Source: Odontocerum albicorne (Eukaryota; Arthropoda; Insecta; Trichoptera; Odontoceridae). Taken from it: a stretch of 64,000 bases of DNA. The notes under the pieces were generated by a model. It worked only from the letters and a program-made list of their open reading frames with translations. It ran no database searches and was not told the DNA's origin. The stretch's first letter is position 1. The number at the start of each line of letters is the position of its first letter. The DNA lies in assembly GCA_949825065.1 (NCBI GenBank), contig OX463862.1, positions 15,495,592 to 15,559,591 on the forward strand. The letters are read 5' to 3'. This document shows positions 35,801 through 47,800 of this stretch, piece after piece. Position numbers and translations under genes: made by a program.

Positions 35801-38800
35801 GGCAATGAGCCTATCTGGTCCTCATGACGTAAAGTTCAATAAAGGCAAAAGGGTACGAAAAATTAAAATCGGAGTGGTGTTGTTATTTTACAGGAGTTTT
35901 AATACTTGAGCTTGCAAGAGGGGTAGGTAAGTTGTGGTTAAAAAAATTATGAAATCTCAAAATGTGGTGTGTTTTTGATGATTGTATGTGGGACGGACAA
36001 TGCGGGATGGGGTGTACCTTCTGAAATGATCAAGTACGCCAAGTGACTTACATGATACATTGTGGACTCGTTTTTAATGTTTGACTCCAATTAACACATC
36101 GATCAATAAGTCCCGGGACTAACTACTAAAACAACATTTGCCAAATTTCTTGTTTCATCAACATAGTCTCCTTCAAGAGCGATACATTCATTCCAACGCT
36201 TTCCTAACTTTTCTATGCCAGCCGTGTAGAACGATTTATCTTTGGTTTCAAAATAGGCGTTAGTTTCGTCAATCACTTCTTCATTGCAGCCAAATCTCTT
36301 TTCCTGGAGCATTTTTTTGAGGTCTGCGAACATCCAATAGTCGCTGGGGGGCAAATCTGGAGAATACGGTGGATGCGGAAGCAATTCGAAGTTCAACTCA
36401 TGCAATTTGGCCATCGTTACCATCGACTTGTGACACGGTGCATTGTCCTGATGAAAGAGAACTTTTTTCTTCTTCATATGGGGCCGTTTTTTTGCAAATT
36501 GTGCCTTCAAACTCTCCAATAACGCTGTGTTATATTCGCTGTTGATGCTTTTTCCCTTTTCAAGGTGATCGATGAATATTATACCATGCGCATCCCAAAT
36601 ACGGAGGCCATAACCTTTCCGGCCGATTGTTGCGCTTTTGGTCGCTTCGGATGACTTTCACCGGCTGCTCTGCACTCAGCTGACTGCCGATTTGATTCCG
36701 AAGCATAGTGGTGGATCCAAGTTTCATTCATTGTCACATACCGACGCAAAAACTCCTGTTGATGTCGCGTCAACAGTGCCAAACAGTGCTCTGAATCATC
36801 GATGCGTTATTGTTTCTGTTCCATTGTGAGCAAACACGGCACCCATTTCGAAAAAAGGTTTTTCATGACCAAATGTTCATGCAAAATAGTGTAAACACTA
36901 CCAAATGATATCTTCAGGATGTCAGCTATCTCACGCAACTTTACTTTGTGATTTTCTATCACGATTTTGAGGGTTTTTTTAATGTTTTCTGGTGTAACAG
37001 CCTCATTTGGATGACCAGAGCGTTCAGCATCATTTGTGTCTGTACGACCGCGTTTGAAATCAGCATACCACTGACAAATGGTTGTTTTCGACGGAGCAGA
37101 GCCCGGATAACACTTTTCAAGCCATCGCTGTGTTTGAACGGTATATTTTCCCATTAAAAAGCAATGTTTTATCAACACACGAAATTCGGTTTTTTCCATT
37201 GTTTTGAAAATAGCAAAATTAGCATTACTAAAACCACTGTAACTCAATGACACAATGTCATGAAAGTTTGACACGTAACTTCTAAAGGCTGGTATTAACT
37301 GAGAATGGTATGGATTTGTTATTAGAGGTGCCATCTGTTGGTTAGTCCCGGGACTTCTTTATTGATGTGTTATATGTAATACATACAGTGCTAACCATAT
37401 GTTATACTTAATTACGTGGTGTAGCTACTTAAATGTAGGTTTTTCAGAAATATTGTCTACGGGGAATCCTTATCACTGTACACGCTATTAATACTAGATG
37501 GTACATACGTGTAGTACATAATGTAATTATTGTAACCATTAAGTTTTAAAAAATGTTCTTATTGTTATATTTTTTTAATTTTCTCTACATTTATTTCGTG
37601 GTGTCAATCAGTTTGCCACCTGAAAAGCTTATATCATGAAAAAATCTGCCATAAAATTTCTGAAAATAACTCGAGATAAGATTAACTGTTTTTTAAATGA
37701 CTCAATACTTGAATCAGCTGTACTCTATAGAGTTGATTACTAATGTTCAGCTAGGAGCCTCAGGTAGGAGCCTCGCTTGGTGCTTAGAGCTACGCTACAA
37801 GCTAGGTGACATTCTAGCTAACCATCGCACCCCATACTATCGCAATGACCACACTGCATGCTTCGCGCCATGTTACGTGACTTTTATAGTCACCTAGTCT
37901 ATTAGTCATGTAGCATCAAGCGAAGCACTTCGGTGTGGCTTTAGCCTTAGACATTACACAAGTCAGTAGTGCAAAATGTGTGTGGAAGAAGAGGTAGACC
38001 GAGGAAAATGTGGCTGGATCAAGTGGACTAGATTTTGAAAGAAGGTAAAGTGAGAAGTATGAATAATAGTAGATTGCAACAATGTGGAAGAGTCGAAAGT
38101 TGTTTGCTTTTGGATAGAAAAGTCTGAAATCTTTTATCTCTTCCAAGGGATACGACGTTACATAGGTACAGTACCCGGCAGTAAGTAATACACATCGGAC
38201 TTAAGAAAGAGACTGTCTGCCGTAATCGGCTAACTTGGGCTTTGTAGAGTGTCGTCTCTGTCCCTAGAACGCTTGACAACGACTGACAAATCGCAACGGA
38301 ACATATGTATGAATGACAGAGACGACGCTCTACAAAACCGAAGTTACCCGATTATGGCCGACAGTCTCTTTCTTAAGCCCGATGTGCCATAATCGGCTAA
38401 CTTGGGCTTTGTAGAGCGTCGTCTCTGTCCCTAGAACGCTTGACAACGACTATTACTGCCGGGTACTCGAACTATGTATTGATGTATCTTTTATTTACTC
38501 CTATTCCTATTTATATCTCATGTGATTAATTTTTATCATGATAAATCAGATTGTCAAAGTGATACTTGAGATCCGAATTACCACATTGTTGATTGCAATT
38601 TGTAAGAATTTTTATTTTTTATATCTTTGACACGTTATTAAAAAAATTGGTTATCTGTTACGGTATATTATGATAATCTCATAATTTATCAGAACTGGTT
38701 ATTTTCCCTAATTTTAGCACTTCATAACGTTATCTTCTCTTATCACCAAGATTTGACAAGTTGCATCATTATACAGATTAAAAGGTCATATGAAATTAAT

Positions 38801-41800
38801 TATTATTCTTTGGATTTATCTTGAGTACCTATAAGTTATATGTTATAAAAACACTGATAATTTAGTGTATTAAACACTTACATGTTAAATACACCTATTT
38901 GTCAATGTTTAGGGGTTGAGTGACGTATTATTCACAATTTTAAATACACTTAACACGTTCAGTGCTGAAAACGCCTATATAGTATGCTTTCATGTAAACT
39001 TTTGTTGGGTGCTCAAAATGTTGCTTTTCCCAATTTCTTTTGGTGAATTAAAAAATAAGTCAGTCCAAAGTGGTCTTACAGTCCTGATAGGGTTTATAAG
39101 GGTTATATTGTAATGAAATTTGCTTGCATTTTAAATTTTTTAACAACATAGTAATTATAAATTATATAGTCTCTTCTTGTTGTTTTAATTTTGGTTGTTT
39201 TTGTATTTGTGTTTCTGTGTGTTTGTCTTTTTTTCTTCTTTTTTTTTTTGTTTTGAATTTGTTTTGATTTTTATTCTTATGATTGTGTGCGGTATATTGT
39301 GGGATGAATATTTTTGGTCTTTCTGGAGTGATAATGTGTGAGGAGTTGAGTTTCGCAAGATGTTTCCAGTTGTAGTTGAGTGTCACTGTTTGTCAGGTTG
39401 ATGAGAGTGTGCAACGGGGTTTTTTGTGTTATCAAAAATCGGAAAGAAGTATCGATTTATTTTTTCATGCTAAATATCCTCAGTGAGATACAGGCAAAAG
39501 CCTAGTTTACTGGGGATACGACAAATGAAAGGCAACAAACCCAGATCCATTAAAATTATATGTCCAAATCAAATTACCTGTTGTTTTTTCTCAAATTGTA
39601 TATTTCTTGTCATGTGTAATAATAAATAAATAAATAAATAAAAAAAATTATTCAGCAGTCAATGTGTTAACTGTCAACGACTGTGACGAACTGTTCACCA
39701 GTCAGTAGACTACATGTTCAGTGGTCAGATGACTATGGAAAACTGTTCATACCCGTTTTGCCAACCCCCGAACCGGAAGGGGAGGTCGTTAAGCCATTTG
39801 CTTTATCTTAATAATGAATGTTTTAACTGTCAATGTTTTAGGGGTTGACTAGCGTCGTAGATACATGTAATTAAGTCTCATAACTTATTAAGTTGATCAG
39901 AGACATTAAATGATCAATAATCGGTAAAATGCATCAACTTTTTTTATATATTTATATCTCAGTAAGATACTGGGCTAGTTTTTTTACTTTTATGTTCTCA
40001 GTAAGATACACTCCTAGTTTTTTTGTGACATGACAAATGTTTTACTGGGGACATGTCATGACAAATGTTTTACTGGGGACACATGAAACCCCTTTTACTA
40101 GGGACGTGACAAATGAAAGGCAACAAACCCAGATCTATATAAATTGCGTTTTCCCTTGAAATTATCTGTTTTTTTAATTTTTCCTTGTTTTGTTTTTTGT
40201 AAAGTATATATTCACACAATTAATTACTTGTGTAAATAAATAAATAAAAAGAGATGTATGGAAGTGAAACGTGGATGTTTAAAAAGGGTGAAAGGAGCCA
40301 AATAAATGCAGTAGCAATGCGTGCAGTGAGAAGAATACTTGGAGTGACAGTGTACCCTATTAGTCTGACTATGTACCGTATAGAGTGACTGATTATAAGG
40401 TTGACTCTGAACTGGAAAAAAAAACTCAAATGCATTGATGGATTCTAAATTTCCTTTCTTAAGCCTTCAAAATGCTATTCTTGTAGAATAATTAATTGGA
40501 TCTTGTTTCTGCGGTCCCCAGCATCTAACATGTTTTTTTTTCAGTAATATCAAATTTTCCGGCAGCCGCACAGTTATTTGTAATTTCTGCAACATGCACT
40601 ACTATACCCTTGAAATTAGAATCGTATCTGGATTTTTTCCTGTACTTACCATATTTTCGAGGGTGTAAGAATATGAAAAATATAGCACAAAAAATAAGAT
40701 ATATAATAACTGTCCGAAACTAGCAGCACAAACAAAAATAATGCAATTCTTAGTAAAATTGTAAAAAAAATGGTTTTACCCTGTAGTCAGTGTCAGACCA
40801 ATACAATGGACATATAGTTAGAGTTAGACCAATGCAATTTTTACTATAAAAATATATTGATGAAATTTGGCAATTTAATAGACAATCTTTGTTTTAGGTA
40901 TATCAGAAGAAGAATATATTATTATCGTTTATCTGCCTTTTTTATGTCAAATGGTTTTCATTAAAATTTAATTGATATTTCAGAATGCTTCAAAAGCGAC
41001 GTTTGTATGCTATGTGTGTGGCGCGACGGCTGCGTCGTCGGCTCTCCGACTGATCTACTGTTGCAGAAATCCCGAGCGGGAGGCCTACTACCCATTCCTT
41101 ACGCAGCTCAAACCGTGGCCTGAAGCCAGCCCCATCAGCCCTCAAGGTATATATTTAATTATGTTCCTATTTCCATTTATTTATTTACTGAAAAGGTATA
41201 TGACACTTAACTGTCTTACAAACCATAGCAGAATTTACTAAACAAAAGATAAGATGTCAACATCTGGCATATGACATTACCAGTGTATTAGTAAGACACA
41301 GTGGAAAAATATTCTCGAATACAATCAACGAAACTACACATTAAGAGTGTCGTCAGCTCTTGAACATTGCTGGTCTGCAGTGGAATATGCAGCTTCAGTT
41401 TGGAGTGGCTCTTCACATGCTAGACAGTTTGACGTCGCTATGAACAAAACCGGAAGTACAATCACAGGATGCTTAAGAGCAACCCTAGTGGAGATAATAT
41501 ACCAATTGATCGGTATCACCCCACCTGAGATCTTGAGAAGTGTCGCAGCTGACACAGAAAGAACAAAACAAGTCTAGAACTCAGGACACCCCTTATAATG
41601 GTTATCAATTAGTAACATAGAGATTGAAATCCGTCCAGTTTCATGAAGAGAGCACAAGAACTGACGGTTCCTCCAGATAAAGTGCGTTTTTTGAAATGGA
41701 AAGAAGGAACATCTGACGACTGGATGATTCATGGAAAGAATTGCACGTGGAGACCAACTGCCTTGACCTACTTGGAGATCACTGAATAGACTCCGAGTTG

Positions 41801-44800
41801 GGGCTACTAGATACTGAACATGCAAAGATGGGGTTTCTTGCAATTGTGAAGATATACAGGACTCACAATGCATGCTAGTTTGCCCGAATATCAGGATTAC
41901 ATGCTCTGGACAGGACCTGATTGCTAGGGATCTTTGTTGACCCCTACTCTGCCCTCATAAGCAAAAACGCAGCTAATGGCAAAAGTTAAGTTTTGAGAAA
42001 ACTGTACTTTTATGTTTTTCATTGCTGCTTAAAAATGTCGTGATTCATAAATAAAAAAGCAGTAAATGTGATTCATAAGCAAAAACACAGCAAACACATA
42101 GGCACATGCCGTCTTTTTTTCTTATGAATCACATTTTTCTGCTTTTTTGCTTAGAAAAACCTAGTATTTTGTAAAATTAAAAAAGACATTATGTCGATTT
42201 TTGTATTGAAATAAATTGTTTTCTGTATTTTTTTTTATGGATTATGGTTCAGAATTTAATATGGAATATTACCTCATACTTAGTTAAATTTCAAATTTTT
42301 TCCCGTTAGCTGCGTTTTTGCTTATGACGGCAGTACTGGAAACACGTGGCATTATTGATGGTCCGGACACGAAAATTTATGAACTAAAATACAACATAAA
42401 TAAAAGTTAAATAAAGAAAATTCATTTAACATAGTATTTCGGTGCCAGTCCGGGTATTATTTAAGATACTTTGATGATGAGGTGAAAACCTTGAAACCGG
42501 TAGGGTCATACCATTATATCAAGTGAAAAAAACAGTGCATTATTAAACAAATTATAAAATTCATATTTTTCAAACGTATTTTAATACAATTTTAAAAAAT
42601 TATCACAATTCAGAACATATATGGCGCATGAAAAGACCAATGCATTTTATAACATGAAAGAAAAAAAAATTTAAAGACAGTCAATGAAAATACAAAATTA
42701 ATTGAATTACAAAAAAAATTTACTAAGACAAAATGAATATGGAATAACCAGTCTCCCAGCCAATCCCTTAGGCCGTGGCCACATCAAAGTGTTTCATTAG
42801 ATTTTACGTGACTCATATACTAGGTGACTTCATGCCTGGCCACACCAAAGTGCTATGCACAAATTCATTTGACAGTTGGCAGTGGTTGACTCAACACACA
42901 ATGTCACTCTCAAAAGTAACCAATTTCATTACAACTTACATTATCTTTATTTATTTCCTGTGCAACTTCATTCCAAAGTGATTTTATTACAGGTACATTT
43001 TTGTATTATTTGCTCGATGGGTTCTACAAAGGCTCCCTTTTATACACAGCTGTTATTAAAACTTCCGCCATTTTGTAAAATCACCGTGACACAATAAAAT
43101 TAACCAACACGTCTGTTCGCTAGGAGATTCACACCGGTGTGAATGTGAACTGTCAAATGAATTTGTGCATAGCACTTTGGTGTGGCCAGGCATGAAGTCA
43201 CGTAAAATCTAGCGAAGCACTTTGGTGTAGCCACGGCCTTAGATTGAAGAAATGTCAAAGAAGGACCACCCTTACTCGACAACATCTACATATTCTTCCT
43301 AAATAGATGTTAGATTGATCAAATTGAGACTGCAGTAGGATCTTCATTGGTATCAGCACTCCGCTCAGCTGAGTCTAGGAGCAGCCCAGTTCAGTTGAAT
43401 CTCTTCACTACCTACGTTGATATAGGGAACAAAATAAGTCCCCATCCAGCACACTAGAAGACGGAAATCTCCTCTATTTTTTTTTACGAAAAAGAAACTG
43501 CCCAAAGGGACTCCTTTTGTGGTGGACATATCCACATGTGAAAAAAATAGTAACGATGACAGACTTAAGATCCGATGTCAGGGGAGAAGGAAATACTTGA
43601 GACCTGCTACAACCTGCCATAAGAGGAATCTCTTCACCCCGCTACCTTCTCTCATCGATCTACTCCTTTGGAATTGACCTGAATTCTCCGAGCATTGCGC
43701 AGCAGCCATTTGCCTATGATACAGTTCTTTGTACCGGTGCCGTACATTTGCGTTTGATCCGGCAATCTAAGATTGTGCGCTTGCTGAAGTATAATAACTT
43801 ACACACTATAAACCTATACACGCGCAAGCGTCTTCCATCCATAAAATGGCCGACAATCTATGACGATACACTTTTGTCATAGATAACACGATTCTTAGCG
43901 ATGAGACAACAGAAGAAAGAAAATAAAGTCACAGTTTGTTGACATCTCCTAACATTTCCATACTTTATTTTTCATTCTCAAATGTTTTATTCAGCTCTGG
44001 AGAAGTATTTTTTAAATGATTGTTAATATTTTAGGAATGGTCCAGATCTGCTCATCGTGCAACAAGATGATCCCCCTCAAGTACCCGGCATACGGAGACA
44101 ATGGACAGCTGCTGCCCGCCCCCTCACAGCCTCTCGCCACAACCCCCGGCTATCCTACGCAGGAGAGAGATATAAGGTTACTTGCACACCCCACTCTTTT
44201 CATTTCTACTGCTTTTTATAGCCATATTGTGTTGAAGAGTTTTAGCCACGGTGGTGATGTTTTACTCTACCTTCATATCTTCAATAGCCATAGGGTTTTT
44301 AAAGAACTTAAGCTTCTTTGATGATGATGTATCTCCTGTTTTTAGTATTTTTGTATCATAGTCTTCTGGAGGTGCATACGGGGCATTCTCCATCCGTATT
44401 TGAAAAGTTTCCAGTGATGTGATGATACAAATTTTGCAGCACTCCGCTTATTAGTTTAAGTCTTCATAATGTGTTGAATGGTTCTATATGACACTTGACA
44501 CTGTGATATCAAAAACATGATGCAAAATAACCTCTCCGATTTAATTGCGATATCAACTTTTGGCTAGACAAAGTATTCTAGATAAGATCAGAGTTGACTA
44601 GACTAAAAATTCGTCCATTCATGAGTAATTTATGCCTTGATTCATTACATAATCACCATAGGTGTTGTTCAGTGGGTTATTGCAGCAGGTGTTTTTTTGT
44701 TACTTCGATTGAAATTTGATGCAGTTTCTATGCTCTTTTGAAACTACTATTTTAGTCAAGCCACTGAATAATTAAAATTTACAAAAAGTTTGTTAGTTTC

Positions 44801-47800
44801 TCAAATGATACACTATTTCATAAAGACGCTGTTCGCAAGGCAGCGGTGCACTGTTATTGTAATAAGTATCCACAACCTGAAAGCCTTATTTCTCCCAACA
44901 AACCGAAAAGATGACTTGTATATAAAACATTGGGCTCCTTTTTTTTTAGCATTGGGAATCTAGCATTATAATCTTAAATTGGAAGACCCTATATACCATT
45001 TGACCTTGGAGATCGTCTATTTGAATTCCTCGAACTTTTGGGTAGCAACTTGCATAAGAATAGAGAGTGGTGAGCTGGAAAAGCCAAAAGTTAATCTACG
45101 CAGATGGAAGTCATTGATAAGAGATGTTGACAAAGAAATTGTGAAGAACTCTCCTTGACTAAAGGTGTTGATAAACGAACTGACCATGAACGGGTGTGTG
45201 TGGTTTCAGATTCAAACCGTATGACATGGGCAGCGAGGCCAAGCAGCAGGGTGCGGCACTGAAGAGGGAGGGCTCCCCCGCGGGAGCCGGCTCCCCGCAG
45301 CCCCCGCCACCTGCTCCCGAGAATGGTGTGGGCCACTACAGGTACTGCTAACCTTGGTCTAGTCTTCATCTTCATTCACCTCAAATTCATTCAAAGATAT
45401 GACATGGAAAGCAATGTTTGACTAGTAAGGCGCTTGTGGTCTTCTTACCACTCTGCGAATCGCTATGACCTACGAGGCTAAATCAATATTGGCCCGCTGG
45501 CTATAGAACCTAAAGGCTTTCAAGGCGAACACTGTTACTTATTATTTCATTTTAAGTCTTCATTATAAGTAAAATATGGGAAAAAATTACAATAATCCCT
45601 CAATTTATCCAAATTCACGTGGGATACATACAGACCATCACGCCATTTTCCTGTTAGGGTAGGCAGAGAGATCAGAGTGCCAGACTTTTCTATCTCGACA
45701 TATCCTTAGCCACTTCTACATCTATCACCTTCTCATATAATTTCTACAACTTCTCAGACTTTCTACGTTTCCTTCTTTCAAAATATCATTCGTTTGATCC
45801 AGCCATACTTTCCTTGGTCTTCGTCTAATCAAAATTTCCACTATATATCTGTTTTGTAGGTTAATTCATTCCACATACCCAAACCATCTATCATCTTAGC
45901 AGATTTTGATACTGTCCATTTCGAGTATATACGTTTAGTATCCCATTGACTTTGTTTCCTATCGCTACATGTTATTCAATATCCCTCTTAAAATAAATTA
46001 TAATTTATACGAAAAGAATATACATGAATCTTTTTTTTTGGCGAGACATTATTTATTTATTTATTTATTTATTTAACACTTTTATTGTAATACAATCTGG
46101 CGGGCTTATTGCCAGGCGGCAATCTCTTCCAACCAACCAGACAAAAGTAAATGAAGCAAGTTACGTGGTCGCATAAATCATTCAAATGACTATCCATCCC
46201 CACGAAATCCATAAACATATACGTGAGAACATGCCCACAAACCCCACAAAGACGGACAATCACCCGAACACTATTTTTCATATAAAGTGAGATATCATCA
46301 ATCAAAAGGAAAGGAAAGGATGGTGGAGGGGAAAGGAAAAGAAAAATCAGGAATGAAACACGTTATTTTACTGACTAGAAATTAAGAGTTGCATCTTTGC
46401 ATATCCTGGGAAATTAACTCCTTGCTGCTGCGTAATGCCCCTTGCCACTAGGGCCGTAAATCTACTACGTAAATAGGCGATTCATGTGGAAAATTTCGAA
46501 TTCATAAATACTTTTTTGCAAATAAACATTACGAATTTCAAAGTACACAGTTTTTCTGATTAACAGTAGAATTTATGAAAGGTCGATTTCTGGATCTATA
46601 AAATGGGGAAAAATATGAATTATCATTGTTCTAATTAACAGGTTTTTACTGTATCTGCATAAATGGAGGAATTACTTTTGTCTGATTTGTAATCGTCAGA
46701 GGTCAAAAAGGCCTTCATGAAAGATACATATGGTAAAATTTGTACTCGAGGGCAGTCTGAAAGGCATATTGTTGGTAACCATCTTCTACTCGAAAAAAAT
46801 CCGACTTAATTCAGTTGATGGACATTTGTGTGGACACCACCATACTAATCTTACATGACGGTATTTTTTTAAACTTTTGTGTTTCGTGGCAATCTAAAAA
46901 TAACTTACCAATTAGTGTGATGGGTGAGTCTGTTGTTTACCACGCAGTTTCTCAATCTTTGAATCAAACCAAACACAGCTACTCTCATTTCCTGTTCCAC
47001 GTTAAGTTTTGAACAATATTTGAGTTTGTTTACAGCTACTGCCGAAAAACCCATCTTTGCAGAGATAAATTGCCGGAAATCCAAATCTCGACCAGTTCTA
47101 CAGGATATCACAAAAAAATGTGTGGACACTTTTACACCGTGCTATTTAATTGAACTTGCTGCAGGAATTTATCATACCACATATTTAGAGTTTAGGGATA
47201 AGGACTTTTATTTGTAGCAAGATGGTGCACCTCCTTACTTCCATCGTTATGTGAGGGCTTATCTTGATGAAAATTTGCCAAACAGGTGGATTGGACGTAG
47301 CGGTAGCATTGAGTACTCCCAGCACTCCCAAGATCTTATGCCAATGGACTTTTTTAATGGAAACTCATCGATGATAAAGTTTATGACATAAAACCGGCAA
47401 CAGTCAATAAACAATAGCAGCCAGTGAAAGAGAATGTGCCCAAATATGAAAAAAAATATTGTAATGTTTGCGATTCCACGTTATTACAGTACATGATCCA
47501 GAACGGCTGTCAGTTTGAACACTTGCGATAACTAAAAGATTTCTATATAGGTTTTATTTAATTTGGAGTTTAATTCATACATACTGAATTTATGACCATT
47601 GTTAAGTGTGCATACATTTTTTCGGGACACCACAAAGTAAAGTCAAATAGATGGAGATTGGGTCTCAAATCAATGTGAACGTTTTTGTATTATCTTCTTG
47701 AAAGTATTTTCGAAATCAGCAATTTGTCAGTTAGATGATGCTTCCTATCATTTTGACTGCATAAATGCATTGAATTAAAATTCCCTGGAATGATTAAATT

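Larger units (their letters stand above)
33579..40983 (+). other. Intron 3 (7.4 kb)
   Basis: Bounded by gtaagc and ttcag (cag at 40981-40983). It holds a LINE C fragment, a mariner, MITEs and repeats listed separately. No gene is recognised in 34490-34860, 35650-36090, 37380-37740, 38470-39470, 39650-40000 or 40400-40980. 39162-39260 is low-complexity A/T-rich DNA. Confidence 0.8.
41147..44034 (+). other. Intron 4 (2.9 kb)
   Basis: Bounded by gtatat and ttttag. It holds a LINE remnant and two DNA elements, listed. 42340-42765 and 43245-44030 show no gene; the latter shares CAAGCGTCTTCCATCCATAA with 53590-53640. Confidence 0.75.

Noticed and set aside
39162..39386. Lys/Gln/Asn-rich minus-strand ORF
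   Set aside because: It comes from a T-rich low-complexity run; no domain, no start context and no splice partner.
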